Positions 8,836 to 17,309 of a stretch of DNA of 64,000 bases are shown piece after piece (positions within the stretch are counted from its first letter, which is position 1; each line of letters begins with the position of its first letter). The notes beneath the pieces were generated by a model. The model was not told the DNA's origin. It worked only from the letters and a program-made list of their open reading frames with translations, and did not search any database. Source of the DNA: Minicystis rosea (GTDB lineage Bacteria > Myxococcota_A > Polyangia > Polyangiales > Polyangiaceae); contig CP016211.1 of assembly GCA_001931535.1 (NCBI GenBank), positions 14,399,501-14,463,500 of the forward strand, given 5' to 3'. A program made the translations under genes and the position numbers.

Positions 8836-9801
8836 ATGCTCGTCCCTGAGCGGCGCTATTCCTGGCTTCGGCTCCTCGTCAAGTACCGCGGCACCGCCCT
8901 CGAACGGGTGTTGCTGCGGGTGCTCTTCACCACGGCCGTGGCGTTGGTCGTCACGGTCATCGACCTTCGATTCGGGTTCTTCCATCCCGATTTCACGACG
9001 GTCCCCTTCACGCTCATCGGCCTCGCGCTGGGCATCTTCCTCGGCTTCCGGAACAACACGAGCTACGACCGCTTTTGGGAAGGTCGGAGGCTTTGGGGCC
9101 AGCTCGTCAACACGAGCCGCAGCCTCACGCGTCAGATCCTCACGCTCACCGGCCCGCGCCCCTTCGAGGACACGGAGACGGTCAGTGTCGCCGACCCCAA
9201 CGAGATCAACGCCTTTCGCAAGGAGATGGTCTATCGGCTCATCGGATACGTGCATTGCTTCCGCATGCACCTCCGCGATCAGGATCGGCTCGACGAGCTC
9301 TTGCCCTTCCTGCCCGCCGCCGAGGTCGAGGGGCTGCGCAACGAGACCAACCGGCCCACGGCCGTCCTCCAACACATGGGCGACCGCCTGCGCGACGCCT
9401 GGCACCGCGGCTGGATTCACTCGATGCACGTCCCGGTGCTGGAGCAGGGCCTCGTCTCCCTGACCGACATTCAAGGTGGATGCGAGCGCATCAAGAACAC
9501 GCCCATCCCCATGTCGTATACGACGCTGATTCACCAGATCGTCGCGATTTACTGCCTCACGCTCCCCTTCGGCATCGTGAAGACCGTTGGGCAAATCACG
9601 CCCTTCGTGGTGGCCTTCGTGTCGTATGCCTTCTTTGGTCTGGACGCGGTCGGCGACGAGATCGAGCAGCCTTTCGGCCTCGATGCCAACGATCTCCCGC
9701 TCTCCGCCCTCAGCCGGATGATCGAGGTGAACCTCCGCCAGCGCCTCGGCGAGAAGGACGTGCCGCCGCTCGCCAAGGCGAAGAATGGTGTCCTCTCCTG
9801 A
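8836..9801 (+). CDS. Bestrophin-family (UPF0187) membrane channel protein
   Basis: 321-residue bacterial bestrophin homologue; family members form pentameric anion or cation channels in the inner membrane. Hydrophobic segments are seen at about residues 25-45 and 55-75, followed by the family signature GFRNNTSYDRFWEGRRLWG, and a second pair at about 225-270. The C-terminus contains IEQPFG and DLPL, the usual conserved end. The ATG at 8836 was chosen because family members begin with M-L-V just before the aromatic first helix. The 106 upstream in-frame codons are unlike protein. A hairpin terminator follows. Confidence 0.85.
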   Translation: MLVPERRYSWLRLLVKYRGTALERVLLRVLFTTAVALVVTVIDLRFGFFHPDFTTVPFTLIGLALGIFLGFRNNTSYDRFWEGRRLWGQLVNTSRSLTRQILTLTGPRPFEDTETVSVADPNEINAFRKEMVYRLIGYVHCFRMHLRDQDRLDELLPFLPAAEVEGLRNETNRPTAVLQHMGDRLRDAWHRGWIHSMHVPVLEQGLVSLTDIQGGCERIKNTPIPMSYTTLIHQIVAIYCLTLPFGIVKTVGQITPFVVAFVSYAFFGLDAVGDEIEQPFGLDANDLPLSALSRMIEVNLRQRLGEKDVPPLAKAKNGVLS

Positions 9802-9808
9802 TTCACAC

Positions 9809-9830
9809 GGCGGGGACGCGAGTCCCCGCC
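9809..9830 (+). terminator. Hairpin terminator with GCGA tetraloop
   Basis: A perfect 9-bp stem (GGCGGGGAC / GTCCCCGCC, 9809-9817 and 9822-9830) closed by a GNRA-type GCGA loop, seven bases after the bestrophin stop codon. Confidence 0.75.
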
Positions 9831-10188
9831 GCCCCAGTCTTCATGTGGGCTTCGGGTCGGCTTCGCCGCCCTCCGCCCCACGCCCCGCCGGCAGAGCCGT
9901 CAGGGCCCCACCACCCGCGATCCACCCTCGCCAACGAGCACGTTTCGCCGCTTCGGGCCTGACGTTGATGGCATCGAGACATGCGCCCGTGAACAAAGTC
10001 ATCGGCCGCATGAATGAGCCATCGAGTGGGCTCCGCCACGCGTTCTGGCCGCAGCGCGTTTAATATCACCAACGAAACGCAATGCGTGTTCGCGCGGCGG
10101 TGATGCCTGCGCCTCTCCAACCTTCCGATGTTGGGAGAGCCGAGCCGCGATGAGCGGTGAAGTGGGCGTGACGAGCGCTTGAAACGCG
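9831..10188. other. Gene-free intergenic stretch with stem-loops
   Basis: No gene is supported here. A branched inverted repeat lies at 10065-10104: outer ATCACC/GGTGAT and inner CGAA-ACGCA/TGCGT-TTCG with a one-base bulge. A second hairpin lies at 10113-10139 (CTCTCCAAC / GTTGGGAGAG). The first resembles a 40-base segment at 20547-20586. Confidence 0.45.
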
Positions 10189-10221
10189 CGCGGCGCGTGC
10201 TCGCTGGGGGCACGCGCCGCG
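10189..10221 (-). terminator. Hairpin terminator of the cytochrome-c lipoprotein gene
   Basis: A perfect 12-bp stem (10189-10200 and 10210-10221, 9-base loop), 33 bases downstream of the stop codon of the minus-strand gene that ends at 10255. Confidence 0.7.
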
Positions 10222-10254
10222 GTGTGGGCTTGGAGCCTCGCTATCGCCGAGCGA

Positions 10255-12633
10255 TCAGGCCGGGCCCTTTTGCGTGCAGAAGCCGCCGATGCAGACGTTG
10301 GTCATGTCGCAGCAATCGGCCGAGGTTTCGCACTTCTCCTGCAGGCCGGAGCAGGTGCTGCCGGGCGGTTGGTCGGAGCAGACGAGTTCGCCGCCCGGCC
10401 CGTTGGGCTGGCAGAAGCCGTTGCAGCATTGATCGCCGGTCTCGCAGCCGTCGCCGTTGGGGCGGCAGGGGTCGAGCGTCCAGAAGCCGCGCGAGTTGCC
10501 GGCCAAGAGCTCCTGTGCGGGCAGGTAGAAGGCGGGGTGGCTGGCGTCGCTGCCGGGCTGACCGCTGATGTCGACGGCGGCCACCCAAAGCTTCTTCGGG
10601 GTGATGTTGGTCACGAGATCGACGCCGCGCGGATCGCTGCAATACGGAGGGATGGTCGCGACGTTGCCGTACAGGCGCCGGCTCGTGAAGACGACCCACG
10701 CATAACCGCCGGAGGCGATGGGGTTCACCGTCGGCTCGTAGTTGTGATTGACGTCGTTCGCGTGGTCGAGATCGGGGTTGTCGATGATACCGCTGCTGCC
10801 CGCGGCACCCTTGCCCACCTGGACCTGGTCACCGAGGCAGCTCAACGTGCTCGGCGCCGCGAGCTTCGGGAGATAGCCCTTGCCGTTGAGCTGATCGAGC
10901 GGCGTGACGTTGTTCGAGCCGTCGATGCTGGCCCAAGCGATCTGCGCCTCCGCGCCCTTGCGGGTTCTGAGGTCGCTGAGCACACCATCTTTGCCGGCGT
11001 TGCTCTGCTCGTGGAAGATCACCGACTTCCCATCGGGGAAGAACGCGGGCCAACCGGGCCGGAGATCGGTGGGCGTGGCCGGCAGGCTCACGATCGTCGC
11101 CTGATTGGAGAACGTGCTCGTGGCGCTGTCGAAGCTCATCACGGCGAGCGTCTTCCCGTTGGCGGGGTTGAAGGCGACGAGCTTGCCGTCGGGGGAGAAG
11201 ATGGGCATCGCCACCGTGCCCGCGGGGAGGCCGGTCGCGGGCAGCGGCGTGCCGTTGGGCAGGCTGAGGAGCTGGCCACCGGCCGTGAGCGCCATCGAGC
11301 CATCGGGGTAGACCCCGGGAAACTCGGCGACGTTGGTCATCACGTGCTCGGTGCTGCCCGAAGGGCTGAGGTCGTAGGACGAGGTCGGGCCGCTCTGTTG
11401 CGCCGCCACGAGGCGCGAGCCGCTCGCAGCCACCGAGTGGCAGACACGGCATTGCGTCGGCGCGTGGACACCGGGGTTGCCGCCGGCGACGAGCTTCGGG
11501 CCCGTGTCGCCCACACGAATCGAGAGCACGGCGCCGCCGAAGAGCTTGTCACCGCCGATGGCACCGCCGTAGTTCTTCGCGAGCTGCGTGCCATACGAGT
11601 TGTAATAGATGGTGCCCGAGAGCCGCGCGGATGCGATCGTCCACGTCTGGCTGAGGGGCCCGTACGCCTGTCCGCCCTGCGCGACGGTGAGCTTGACGGT
11701 GAGCTGATCCGCGCTGCCACCCGCGGTGTTCGTGGCCATCTCCCAGATGTCTTGGGGAATCGGGTGGCGGATGAACTTGCCGCCCGTCTGCGCGAGGATG
11801 GCCGGTTTGGCGAAGGTGCCTTTCCACGAGAACGAGCCCGAGGTGGTGGTGAGCTCGATTTGAATGGCGTCGGCGTCGCCCACCGACCAATCCCACATCA
11901 AGAGGGGCGCGAGCAGGCCGCGCGGCCAAACCGTCTTGTCGTAGGGATAAAGCAGCTTGAGGCCTTGAGCGCTGCCATCGCCCGTCGGGCTCCCGAGCGT
12001 CGTGACGACACCCGGATCGGTGACCGCGGTGCCGAGGCCTTCACCGGCGACGCCGCCCACGCCGCCGCCGGCGGTGAGCTCTGGAATCGACTGGGGGATC
12101 TGCGCGACCTCCGCCGGGCTCCCCAGGTTGGGCCCATTCTGCTCTCCCGTGAGCTTGACCATGACTTGGCGGCTCACGGTCTTCATGTTGATGCCCGCCG
12201 TCACCGTGACGATGCCGCCCGTGGTGCCTTTGGGCGTGAAGACGGTGGTCGACGCCGGGCCCGCTTGGACGGTGCCCACATCCCCCTTGTCGACGCCCCA
12301 ACCGACGTTGGCCGGTTGCCCGTCGAGCGTCGCGGTGTACGCGACCGTGGGCGTCGATTGTCCGATGGGGACCGTGATGGTCTGGAGCCCACTGGGCTGG
12401 ACATCGAGCCCTTGTTGTTGACTGCCACCCGAGCCCGTGAAGATGAAGCCACCACCGCTGCCCCCCGATCCGGTGTGGCCGGCGTGTCCGCCGGATCCTG
12501 TCGGCGTGCTGCCGCCCGTGTTGCCGCCGGTGCTCTGGCTGCTGCTGCTGCCTCCGCCGCAGGCCGCCGCGAGCACCGCACCGGCGAGCGTCGTCCCGAG
12601 GACCAAGCCGAGTCGAGAGAAGCGTACGATCAT
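10255..12633 (-). CDS. Lipoprotein with c-type heme motif, beta-propeller-like repeats and Cys-rich tail
   Basis: 792-residue lipoprotein with signal peptide ending LAAACGGG. A long Gly/Ser/Thr linker (about 25-75) is followed by an Ig-like segment. One CRVCH heme motif lies near the middle. The part after it has FSPDGKLVAF and FFPDGKSVIF motifs typical of TolB/WD40-type propeller blades. The C-terminus is rich in paired cysteines (CCNGFC, CCDMTNVC), like a small disulphide knot. It is a paralogue of the gene ending at 34431 (same order of linker, YPYD/RNW segment, CxxCH and propeller). A surface electron-transfer or binding role is possible but unproven. Confidence 0.8.
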   Translation of the reverse strand: MIVRFSRLGLVLGTTLAGAVLAAACGGGSSSSQSTGGNTGGSTPTGSGGHAGHTGSGGSGGGFIFTGSGGSQQQGLDVQPSGLQTITVPIGQSTPTVAYTATLDGQPANVGWGVDKGDVGTVQAGPASTTVFTPKGTTGGIVTVTAGINMKTVSRQVMVKLTGEQNGPNLGSPAEVAQIPQSIPELTAGGGVGGVAGEGLGTAVTDPGVVTTLGSPTGDGSAQGLKLLYPYDKTVWPRGLLAPLLMWDWSVGDADAIQIELTTTSGSFSWKGTFAKPAILAQTGGKFIRHPIPQDIWEMATNTAGGSADQLTVKLTVAQGGQAYGPLSQTWTIASARLSGTIYYNSYGTQLAKNYGGAIGGDKLFGGAVLSIRVGDTGPKLVAGGNPGVHAPTQCRVCHSVAASGSRLVAAQQSGPTSSYDLSPSGSTEHVMTNVAEFPGVYPDGSMALTAGGQLLSLPNGTPLPATGLPAGTVAMPIFSPDGKLVAFNPANGKTLAVMSFDSATSTFSNQATIVSLPATPTDLRPGWPAFFPDGKSVIFHEQSNAGKDGVLSDLRTRKGAEAQIAWASIDGSNNVTPLDQLNGKGYLPKLAAPSTLSCLGDQVQVGKGAAGSSGIIDNPDLDHANDVNHNYEPTVNPIASGGYAWVVFTSRRLYGNVATIPPYCSDPRGVDLVTNITPKKLWVAAVDISGQPGSDASHPAFYLPAQELLAGNSRGFWTLDPCRPNGDGCETGDQCCNGFCQPNGPGGELVCSDQPPGSTCSGLQEKCETSADCCDMTNVCIGGFCTQKGPA

Positions 12634-12647
12634 CGTGAAATCGTACG
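12623..12647. promoter_or_regulatory. Inverted repeat enclosing a start codon
   Basis: CGTACGAT (12623-12630) and ATCGTACG (12640-12647) form a perfect 8-bp inverted repeat with a 9-base spacer. The start codon of the minus-strand lipoprotein (12631-12633) lies in the spacer. In mRNA this would place the AUG in a hairpin loop; as DNA it could be an operator in the 85-base divergent region. Confidence 0.4.
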
Positions 12648-12718
12648 GAGATGACATCTTGGGAGCAAGCGCGGCGACGATGATCCGCGTGACACTTCGG
12701 CGACGTATCGGTTGAGGT

Positions 12719-14386
12719 ATGAATGAGGGGATGACGCTCTCCGCCCCCACGGATCGCCGCGATCGCCTCCTCGTCGAGCTCCTCGCCGCCGATCCCGATC
12801 TCTCGCTGCTGCGCTGGGATTCCGAGGTCGCGTTGCTCTTCAGCGCCGGCGCTTCGGGGCGCATCTTCATCATGACGGTGCCCGAGGATTTGCCGGGCGA
12901 TCGGCTGCGCGAGCTCTTTTCGGCCCACATGGGCACCCTCACGCAGGACGGTCCACCGACTCAAGTCGTCGTCGTCGGGGGTGGACCCGAGGCTCAGGCG
13001 GCGCTTTCTGCGACGATCCCATACTTCGCGCCGGCGCAGGTCGGCTTCGATCACCTCGCCGACGACGGCACTTTGACGCACATCAAATCACGTCATCTCC
13101 CGCTGCTCGAAAGCGCAGCCGCGCGCATCGACATGGATGCGCCGATCGATCCCCAGCCACTCGCGGACGCGCTCGCGCGCGGGCAGAAGCTCATCGAGCA
13201 AGACCGCGCCGTCGTCTCCAAGCTCTCTGGACGATCCACGGTGACGGGCGCGATCACGGCCATCTGTGTCGTGCTCACCGGGCTCGGTTATCTGTGGGGC
13301 GGGACCGGGGGGTACAACGAAGCGCTCTGGCGCATGGGCGCGAACGAGCTCAACGCGGTGAAGGGCGGCGAGCCGTGGCGGCTCCTCGCGTCGGCGTTTC
13401 TGCACGGCGACGTCATCCACCTCGTGGTGAACATGATCGCGCTGTGGAGCTTCGGGCCCATGCTCGAAGCCATCTTCGGAGCGCGCCGCTATCTGCTCTT
13501 GTACGGCGCGTCGGCGCTCGGCGGCTCGCTGGCGAGCGCCTTCCTCCACCCCGGCGATCCGCGGGTGAGCGTCGGTGCGTCCGGCGCGATTTGGGGATTG
13601 ATGACGGCGTTCCTCGCGCTGGCGCTGCGCCCCAAAGGCGTGCTCCCGCCGATGATGGCGGCGTCCCTGCGCCGGCAGGTGTGGGTGCCGATCGTGATCA
13701 ACCTCCTCTACAGCTTGCAGGCCGGCATCGACATGCTCGCCCACATCGGCGGCGGCGTGATCGGCTTCGCGCTCACGGCGACGGTGCTCACGAGCGGGGT
13801 CGTGCCCGTGGAGCAACGTCGCTCGGTCACGGACGTCGAGCGCAAGCGCAGCCCGCTCGTCACGGGGGCGACGTCGATCATCGTGGCGGCGATGGCGTTC
13901 TCGGTGGCGGCGGCGCTCGTCACGGGGCGGCCGTGGCAGATCGGGGCCGCGCCGGTCCTGCAACGCACGACCATCGGAGACACGGGGATCTCCCTCGAGG
14001 TGCCCACCGTGGCCGAGAAGAAGCCGCGCCCGAGCGACGGTGGGACCACCATCACCTCGTTCGGCACGCTGCGCACGCTGCCGGTCGCGTTCCTCGTCAC
14101 GGTGAGCGGGATCGTGGACGCGCCGGAGGAAGAGCTCCTCGCCGAGGCTCAGAAGGCGTCGGAGGACGATGCCTCCTCCGCCGGCAACACCCGGCGGCAG
14201 ACGATGATCGGTGGTCGCCGTGCGCTGGTCGAGGTCCACGCGAAGGAGAAGCTCGTCGAGGGCGTGACGTACACGATGGTCGCGGGAGGGCGCTTGGTTC
14301 GTGTCTTCGCGTTCGCGCGCGTCGATCGATCGGACGCCTGGAAGGGCATCGAGGAGAAGGTGGCCGCGACCGTCCGCGGCCCCTGA
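12719..14386 (+). CDS. Rhomboid-family intramembrane serine protease
   Basis: 555-residue membrane protein. The rhomboid core (about residues 175-375) has the WRLLASAFLHGDVIHLVVNM segment, the catalytic Ser288 in GASG and the partner His342 in AHIGGG. Rhomboids cleave transmembrane helices of other proteins. There is a soluble N-terminal region of about 170 residues and a C-terminal region of about 150 residues after one more hydrophobic segment; neither is part of the common core. The start overlaps a second ATG at 12731; the first was kept for length. Divergent from the cytochrome-c lipoprotein, with a hairpin terminator 19 bases after the stop. Confidence 0.9.
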   Translation: MNEGMTLSAPTDRRDRLLVELLAADPDLSLLRWDSEVALLFSAGASGRIFIMTVPEDLPGDRLRELFSAHMGTLTQDGPPTQVVVVGGGPEAQAALSATIPYFAPAQVGFDHLADDGTLTHIKSRHLPLLESAAARIDMDAPIDPQPLADALARGQKLIEQDRAVVSKLSGRSTVTGAITAICVVLTGLGYLWGGTGGYNEALWRMGANELNAVKGGEPWRLLASAFLHGDVIHLVVNMIALWSFGPMLEAIFGARRYLLLYGASALGGSLASAFLHPGDPRVSVGASGAIWGLMTAFLALALRPKGVLPPMMAASLRRQVWVPIVINLLYSLQAGIDMLAHIGGGVIGFALTATVLTSGVVPVEQRRSVTDVERKRSPLVTGATSIIVAAMAFSVAAALVTGRPWQIGAAPVLQRTTIGDTGISLEVPTVAEKKPRPSDGGTTITSFGTLRTLPVAFLVTVSGIVDAPEEELLAEAQKASEDDASSAGNTRRQTMIGGRRALVEVHAKEKLVEGVTYTMVAGGRLVRVFAFARVDRSDAWKGIEEKVAATVRGP

Positions 14387-14404
14387 GCCGATGTGAAGCA
14401 GGTC

Positions 14405-14438
14405 CGCGAGGATCGTTGAAGCATCAACGATCCTCGCG
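14405..14438 (+). terminator. Strong hairpin terminator after the rhomboid gene
   Basis: A perfect 15-bp stem (14405-14419 and 14424-14438) closed by an AGCA loop, 19 bases after the stop. The apical part (GTTGA-AGCA-TCAAC) resembles the four palindromes that follow. Confidence 0.75.
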
Positions 14439-14467
14439 CCGCGCACCGGTCGAGCCTCACGGCGCGC

Positions 14468-14628
14468 GATTCGTTGGAGCACCAACGATCACGCATCGAG
14501 GCCGTCTCGAGATTCGTCGGAGCATCAACGAAGTGCGCCGTTCACCACGTGAGCCTCGATTCGTTGGAGCACCAACGACCGGCGCCGCCGAGCCTACCGA
14601 CGCTCGATTCGTTGGAGCACCAACGATT
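14468..14628. repeat. Array of four short palindromes with AGCA loops
   Basis: Four units of about 22 bases lie at 14468-14490, 14511-14531, 14558-14580 and 14606-14628. They match GATTCGTTGGAGCACCAACG, with CGTTGG pairing with CCAACG around AGCA; unit two is slightly degenerate. Spacing is 43-48 bases and the spacers are unrelated apart from short GAGCCT and CTCGATTCG borders. With the terminator at 14405 this makes five AGCA-loop hairpins between the convergent rhomboid and HD genes. No flanking cas-like genes or long repeats are present. Confidence 0.7.
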
Positions 14629-14633
14629 GCTGC

Positions 14634-14664
14634 ACCGCTCGTCACGCGATGGGTGACGAGCGGT
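14634..14664 (-). terminator. Hairpin terminator after the HD-domain gene
   Basis: A perfect 12-bp stem (ACCGCTCGTCAC / GTGACGAGCGGT, 14634-14645 and 14653-14664, 7-base loop), 13 bases beyond the stop codon of the minus-strand gene. Confidence 0.75.
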
Positions 14665-14677
14665 GGCCATCGAAGGC

Positions 14678-15613
14678 TCAGCCCAGCCCGAACCGCGCCG
14701 CGTTCTCCCGCAGGAACGCGAGGTAGACCTCGGCCGGCTGGTGGCTCGGCACCTCGCCGCTGTCGACGGCCTCTTCGAGGGCCTTCTTCAGCTCGCCGAT
14801 GCGGCGCGACGGCGGGATGCCGAAGGCCTTCATCATCTCGTCGCCGATGCCGCTCGGGAGCGGCGGCACGACGGCGTCCTGCTCGCGGATCTGACGCACG
14901 CGATCGGCGAGCTCGCTGATCTGGCGGAGGCCCTTCTTCTTCTTCTCGGGCCGCTTGGTGGTGATGTCGGCGCGCGAGAGGCACAGCAGATCGTCGAGCT
15001 CGTCGCCGATCTCCTTGGCGAAGCGGCGCACGGCGCTGTCGGTCCACGAGGCGTCGTACTGGCTGGCGCGCAGGTGGTGCAGGATGAGAAAGCGCACCGA
15101 GCCCTTGAGCGACGCATCCTTCGTGAAGAGCGGCACGCGCCGATCGATCTTGTCGAACATGCGGGCCCCGACCTCGGCGTGGCCGAAGAAATGGACCTCG
15201 CCGTTCGGCGAGATGGAGCGCGTCTTCACCTTGCCGATGTCGTGGAGGAGCGCGGCCCAACGGACCTCGAGGCGAGGCACGGCCTGGCGGACGACCTGCT
15301 TCGTGTGCTTCCAGACGTCCTTGTGGCGCCACTCGCCGTCGCCGAAACCGACCATGGCCTCGACCTCGGGCAGCATGGCGCCGAGGGCCCCAGCCTCCAG
15401 CAAAGCATCCAGGCCGGCCTCCGCGTCGTCGCTCATGACCACGCGATCGAGCCGCTTGCGCACGTCGGGCAAATAGAGCTGCGCGGCCGCTCGGTAATCG
15501 TCCTTCGAGGCGCGGACGAGCTCGCCCGCGCCCTTCTCTGCGCGCAGCGCGGCTCGCTCGAGCGCCTCGATGGCGCGTCCCGGATCTGCGACCTGGTTGA
15601 CCGACTCGTCCAC
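14678..15613 (-). CDS. HD-domain protein related to the C-terminal half of CCA tRNA nucleotidyltransferase
   Basis: 311-residue soluble protein. The HD hydrolase core contains RWAALLHDIGK (about residues 138-148), followed by HFFGHAEVGA and LILHH metal-site histidines. The later ADIT...RISEL order matches the HD part of bacterial CCA-adding enzymes. The nucleotidyltransferase head that should precede it is absent, although DDAEAGLDALLEAG at about 80-95 resembles the neck region. It may be a stand-alone phosphohydrolase acting on nucleotides or RNA ends; the substrate is unknown. The start is GTG with GGAAAG upstream. A terminator follows. Confidence 0.75.
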   Translation of the reverse strand: MDESVNQVADPGRAIEALERAALRAEKGAGELVRASKDDYRAAAQLYLPDVRKRLDRVVMSDDAEAGLDALLEAGALGAMLPEVEAMVGFGDGEWRHKDVWKHTKQVVRQAVPRLEVRWAALLHDIGKVKTRSISPNGEVHFFGHAEVGARMFDKIDRRVPLFTKDASLKGSVRFLILHHLRASQYDASWTDSAVRRFAKEIGDELDDLLCLSRADITTKRPEKKKKGLRQISELADRVRQIREQDAVVPPLPSGIGDEMMKAFGIPPSRRIGELKKALEEAVDSGEVPSHQPAEVYLAFLRENAARFGLG

Positions 15614-15891
15614 GATGTTGGCTTTCCGCGACAGTGCCCGCTCTTCCGCGAGCGGGGCCCGCTTCTTTAGCAGGCATCGAGGCGGGGCGTCGACCCGAGC
15701 CTCGCCTCGGGACGACGGCCCCTCCGCGCCGCCCGCGAGCCCGACGCACGGGAATGGAGGCCCGGATGCCCGCGGAAAAGGCGGAGCACGCTCCTCCGTC
15801 TCGTCGCGCCCTCCAAGATCGCACCGGCACCGACCTCGGCGACGTGGATGCCGCTCTCGTCTCGTTCGCCGCTCCGATGGCGAAGGACAAC
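15614..15891. other. Intergenic stretch without a clear gene
   Basis: No gene is supported, but a plus-strand frame from about 15768 (MPAEKAEHAPPSRRALQDRT, then DLGDVDAALVSFAAPMAKDN) has a natural look. A one-base shift would join it to the 42-bp repeat array. I cannot tell a decayed or mis-assembled gene from chance. Confidence 0.35.
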
Positions 15892-16143
15892 GGTCGTCGA
15901 GGGGCTCCGGGCAGACAACGAAGTCTGGCCGGCGGTCGTCGAGGGGCTCCGGGTAGACAATGAAGTCTGGCGGCCGGTCGTCGAGGAGCTCCGCGCAGAC
16001 AATGAAGTCTGGCGGGCGGTCGTCGAGGGGCTCCGGGTAGATAATGAAGTCTGGCGGGCGGTCGTCGAGGAGCTCCGCGCAGACAATGAAGTCTGGCCGG
16101 CGGTCGTCGAGGGGCTCCGGGTAGACAATGAAGTCTGGCGGGC
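15892..16143. repeat. Tandem array of six 42-bp repeats
   Basis: Six contiguous 42-base units (15892, 15934, 15976, 16018, 16060 and 16102) contain GGTCGTCGAG, GCTCCG and AATGAAGTCTGG. Two subtypes partly alternate: units 3 and 5 have GAGCTCCGCGCA, and units 1, 2, 4 and 6 have GGGCTCCGGG. Because 42 is divisible by three, all frames stay open; on the plus strand it reads as a 14-residue repeat of the form VVEGLRVDNEVWRA. The array ends 17 bases beyond the stop codon of the SprT-like gene. Confidence 0.85.
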
Positions 16144-16160
16144 GCTCTGGGCAGGCGGGG

Positions 16161-17021
16161 CTAGCTGCGGAGGAGGCGGCCGATGTGCGTGCGTTCCCAG
16201 GTCAGGGAGCGATCGAAGTCGCGGAAGAGGCGCTCCCGTGCCTTGAACAGCGGCGGGTGCAGCATGCGGCGGCCGCTGCCTTGGCTCTGCGGGATCACGT
16301 GATGAAGCATCTCGTGATAGACGATGTAGGAGACGAAGTACCGAGGCACCCAGGGCCTGTCGAGCACGGGGTGGACGCGGATCAGGCGCTCGACGGCCGA
16401 GTAGCTCCCCAGCTTGATCGAGCGGCGCGACTCCTTCGGCTTGGGCGTGCGGCGGCCCCAAGTGATGAGGGCGTCGACGGCACCCGCGAAGTACTTCTCG
16501 TTCACCGTGCGGTAGATGGCGAACAGATCGTGGGTCTCGCCGGCGGTGACGAGCGGGGTCGAGACCGGTCGCGTCGCCCGAATCCGGTAACCGTGATCCT
16601 CGATGTATTTGCTGACGACGGCCGACGAGGTGCGCTCGCCTTCGACCACGTAGCGGACGAGCGCCTCCTGCACGACGGCCGGCGCGTCGAGGAACATGTG
16701 GTGGAGCCGGACCTGGAGCACCCCATCCCGCTGGGTGCGCGAGATCATGTGCCGGGTGTTGTCCGTCACCGAGAGGAGGACGAGGCGGTGGTACGCCTGC
16801 GAGAGGCGCCGCTCGAGCGCCTGGCGCGCGCCCTCGTGCACGAAGATCTGCGGTTGGCCGGCCGGGAACTGGAGCTCCGGCGGCAGATGCCGCGGATCCG
16901 GGACCCGGACCGCCGCGTGCGAGACCCGCGGGGCGAACGGCAGAGACGCGTGGAGCGTCTTCGCCCGGGAGACACGCCCGAGTGGGGGGAGCGCGAAGGA
17001 GAACGCCGGCTGTCCCGTCAC
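16161..17021 (-). CDS. SprT-like zinc metalloprotease-type protein
   Basis: 286-residue protein with a SprT-like domain in the C-terminal half. The segment LFAIYRTVNEKYFAGAVDA is followed by ITWGRR and a zinc-site motif YHEMLHH (HExxH type) at about residue 240, with further histidines downstream. SprT-like proteins are zinc peptidases, some acting on DNA-protein crosslinks. The N-terminal 130 residues are basic and not assigned. The GTG start has GGGAGG about eight bases upstream. The stop is next to the 42-bp array. RecA and SixA lie upstream on the same strand, but 288 bases separate them. Confidence 0.75.
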   Translation of the reverse strand: MTGQPAFSFALPPLGRVSRAKTLHASLPFAPRVSHAAVRVPDPRHLPPELQFPAGQPQIFVHEGARQALERRLSQAYHRLVLLSVTDNTRHMISRTQRDGVLQVRLHHMFLDAPAVVQEALVRYVVEGERTSSAVVSKYIEDHGYRIRATRPVSTPLVTAGETHDLFAIYRTVNEKYFAGAVDALITWGRRTPKPKESRRSIKLGSYSAVERLIRVHPVLDRPWVPRYFVSYIVYHEMLHHVIPQSQGSGRRMLHPPLFKARERLFRDFDRSLTWERTHIGRLLRS

Positions 17022-17040
17022 CTCGGAACCTCCCTATTCG

Positions 17041-17068
17041 GCGTATTCGTGGGGTCGAACCTTGTCAA
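17041..17068 (-). promoter_or_regulatory. Possible sigma-70-like promoter of the SprT-like gene
   Basis: On the minus strand TTGACA (17068-17063) is followed by ATACGC or AATACG at 15-16 bases, with an A/T-rich patch just upstream (17080-17104). The -35 is perfect and the -10 weak. Confidence 0.3.
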
Positions 17069-17309
17069 GGACACGCCCGGAACATAGCGAAATCATTCAA
17101 TTTGGATCCTCCGTCAGAAGGGGGCCGGCAGCCGTCCGGTGCCGTTCCGGCCGTCGGGCCGATCCCCACGTCATCCTCAGGTTTTCCACGGGCTGTCCCC
17201 CGAATGCCCGCAGGCGGATCCCAGCCATCCCCGATCGCTCGGGCTTCGCGGCCACCTCGCGCGGGCGGCGTCGGAGATCCGTTCCGTCGCCGGCGCGCAT
17301 GGGCCACGC

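Noticed and set aside
10222..12654. An 810-codon plus-strand open frame
   Set aside because: Antisense shadow of the cytochrome-c lipoprotein, with Ala/Arg/Gly composition and no motifs.
13088..14485. Long minus-strand frame opposite the rhomboid gene
   Set aside because: Antisense shadow; the rhomboid motifs are on the plus strand.
14405..14664. Possible CRISPR array
   Set aside because: Repeats are short palindromes of about 22 bases with one degenerate copy, spacers are not of uniform length, and no cas-like gene is nearby.
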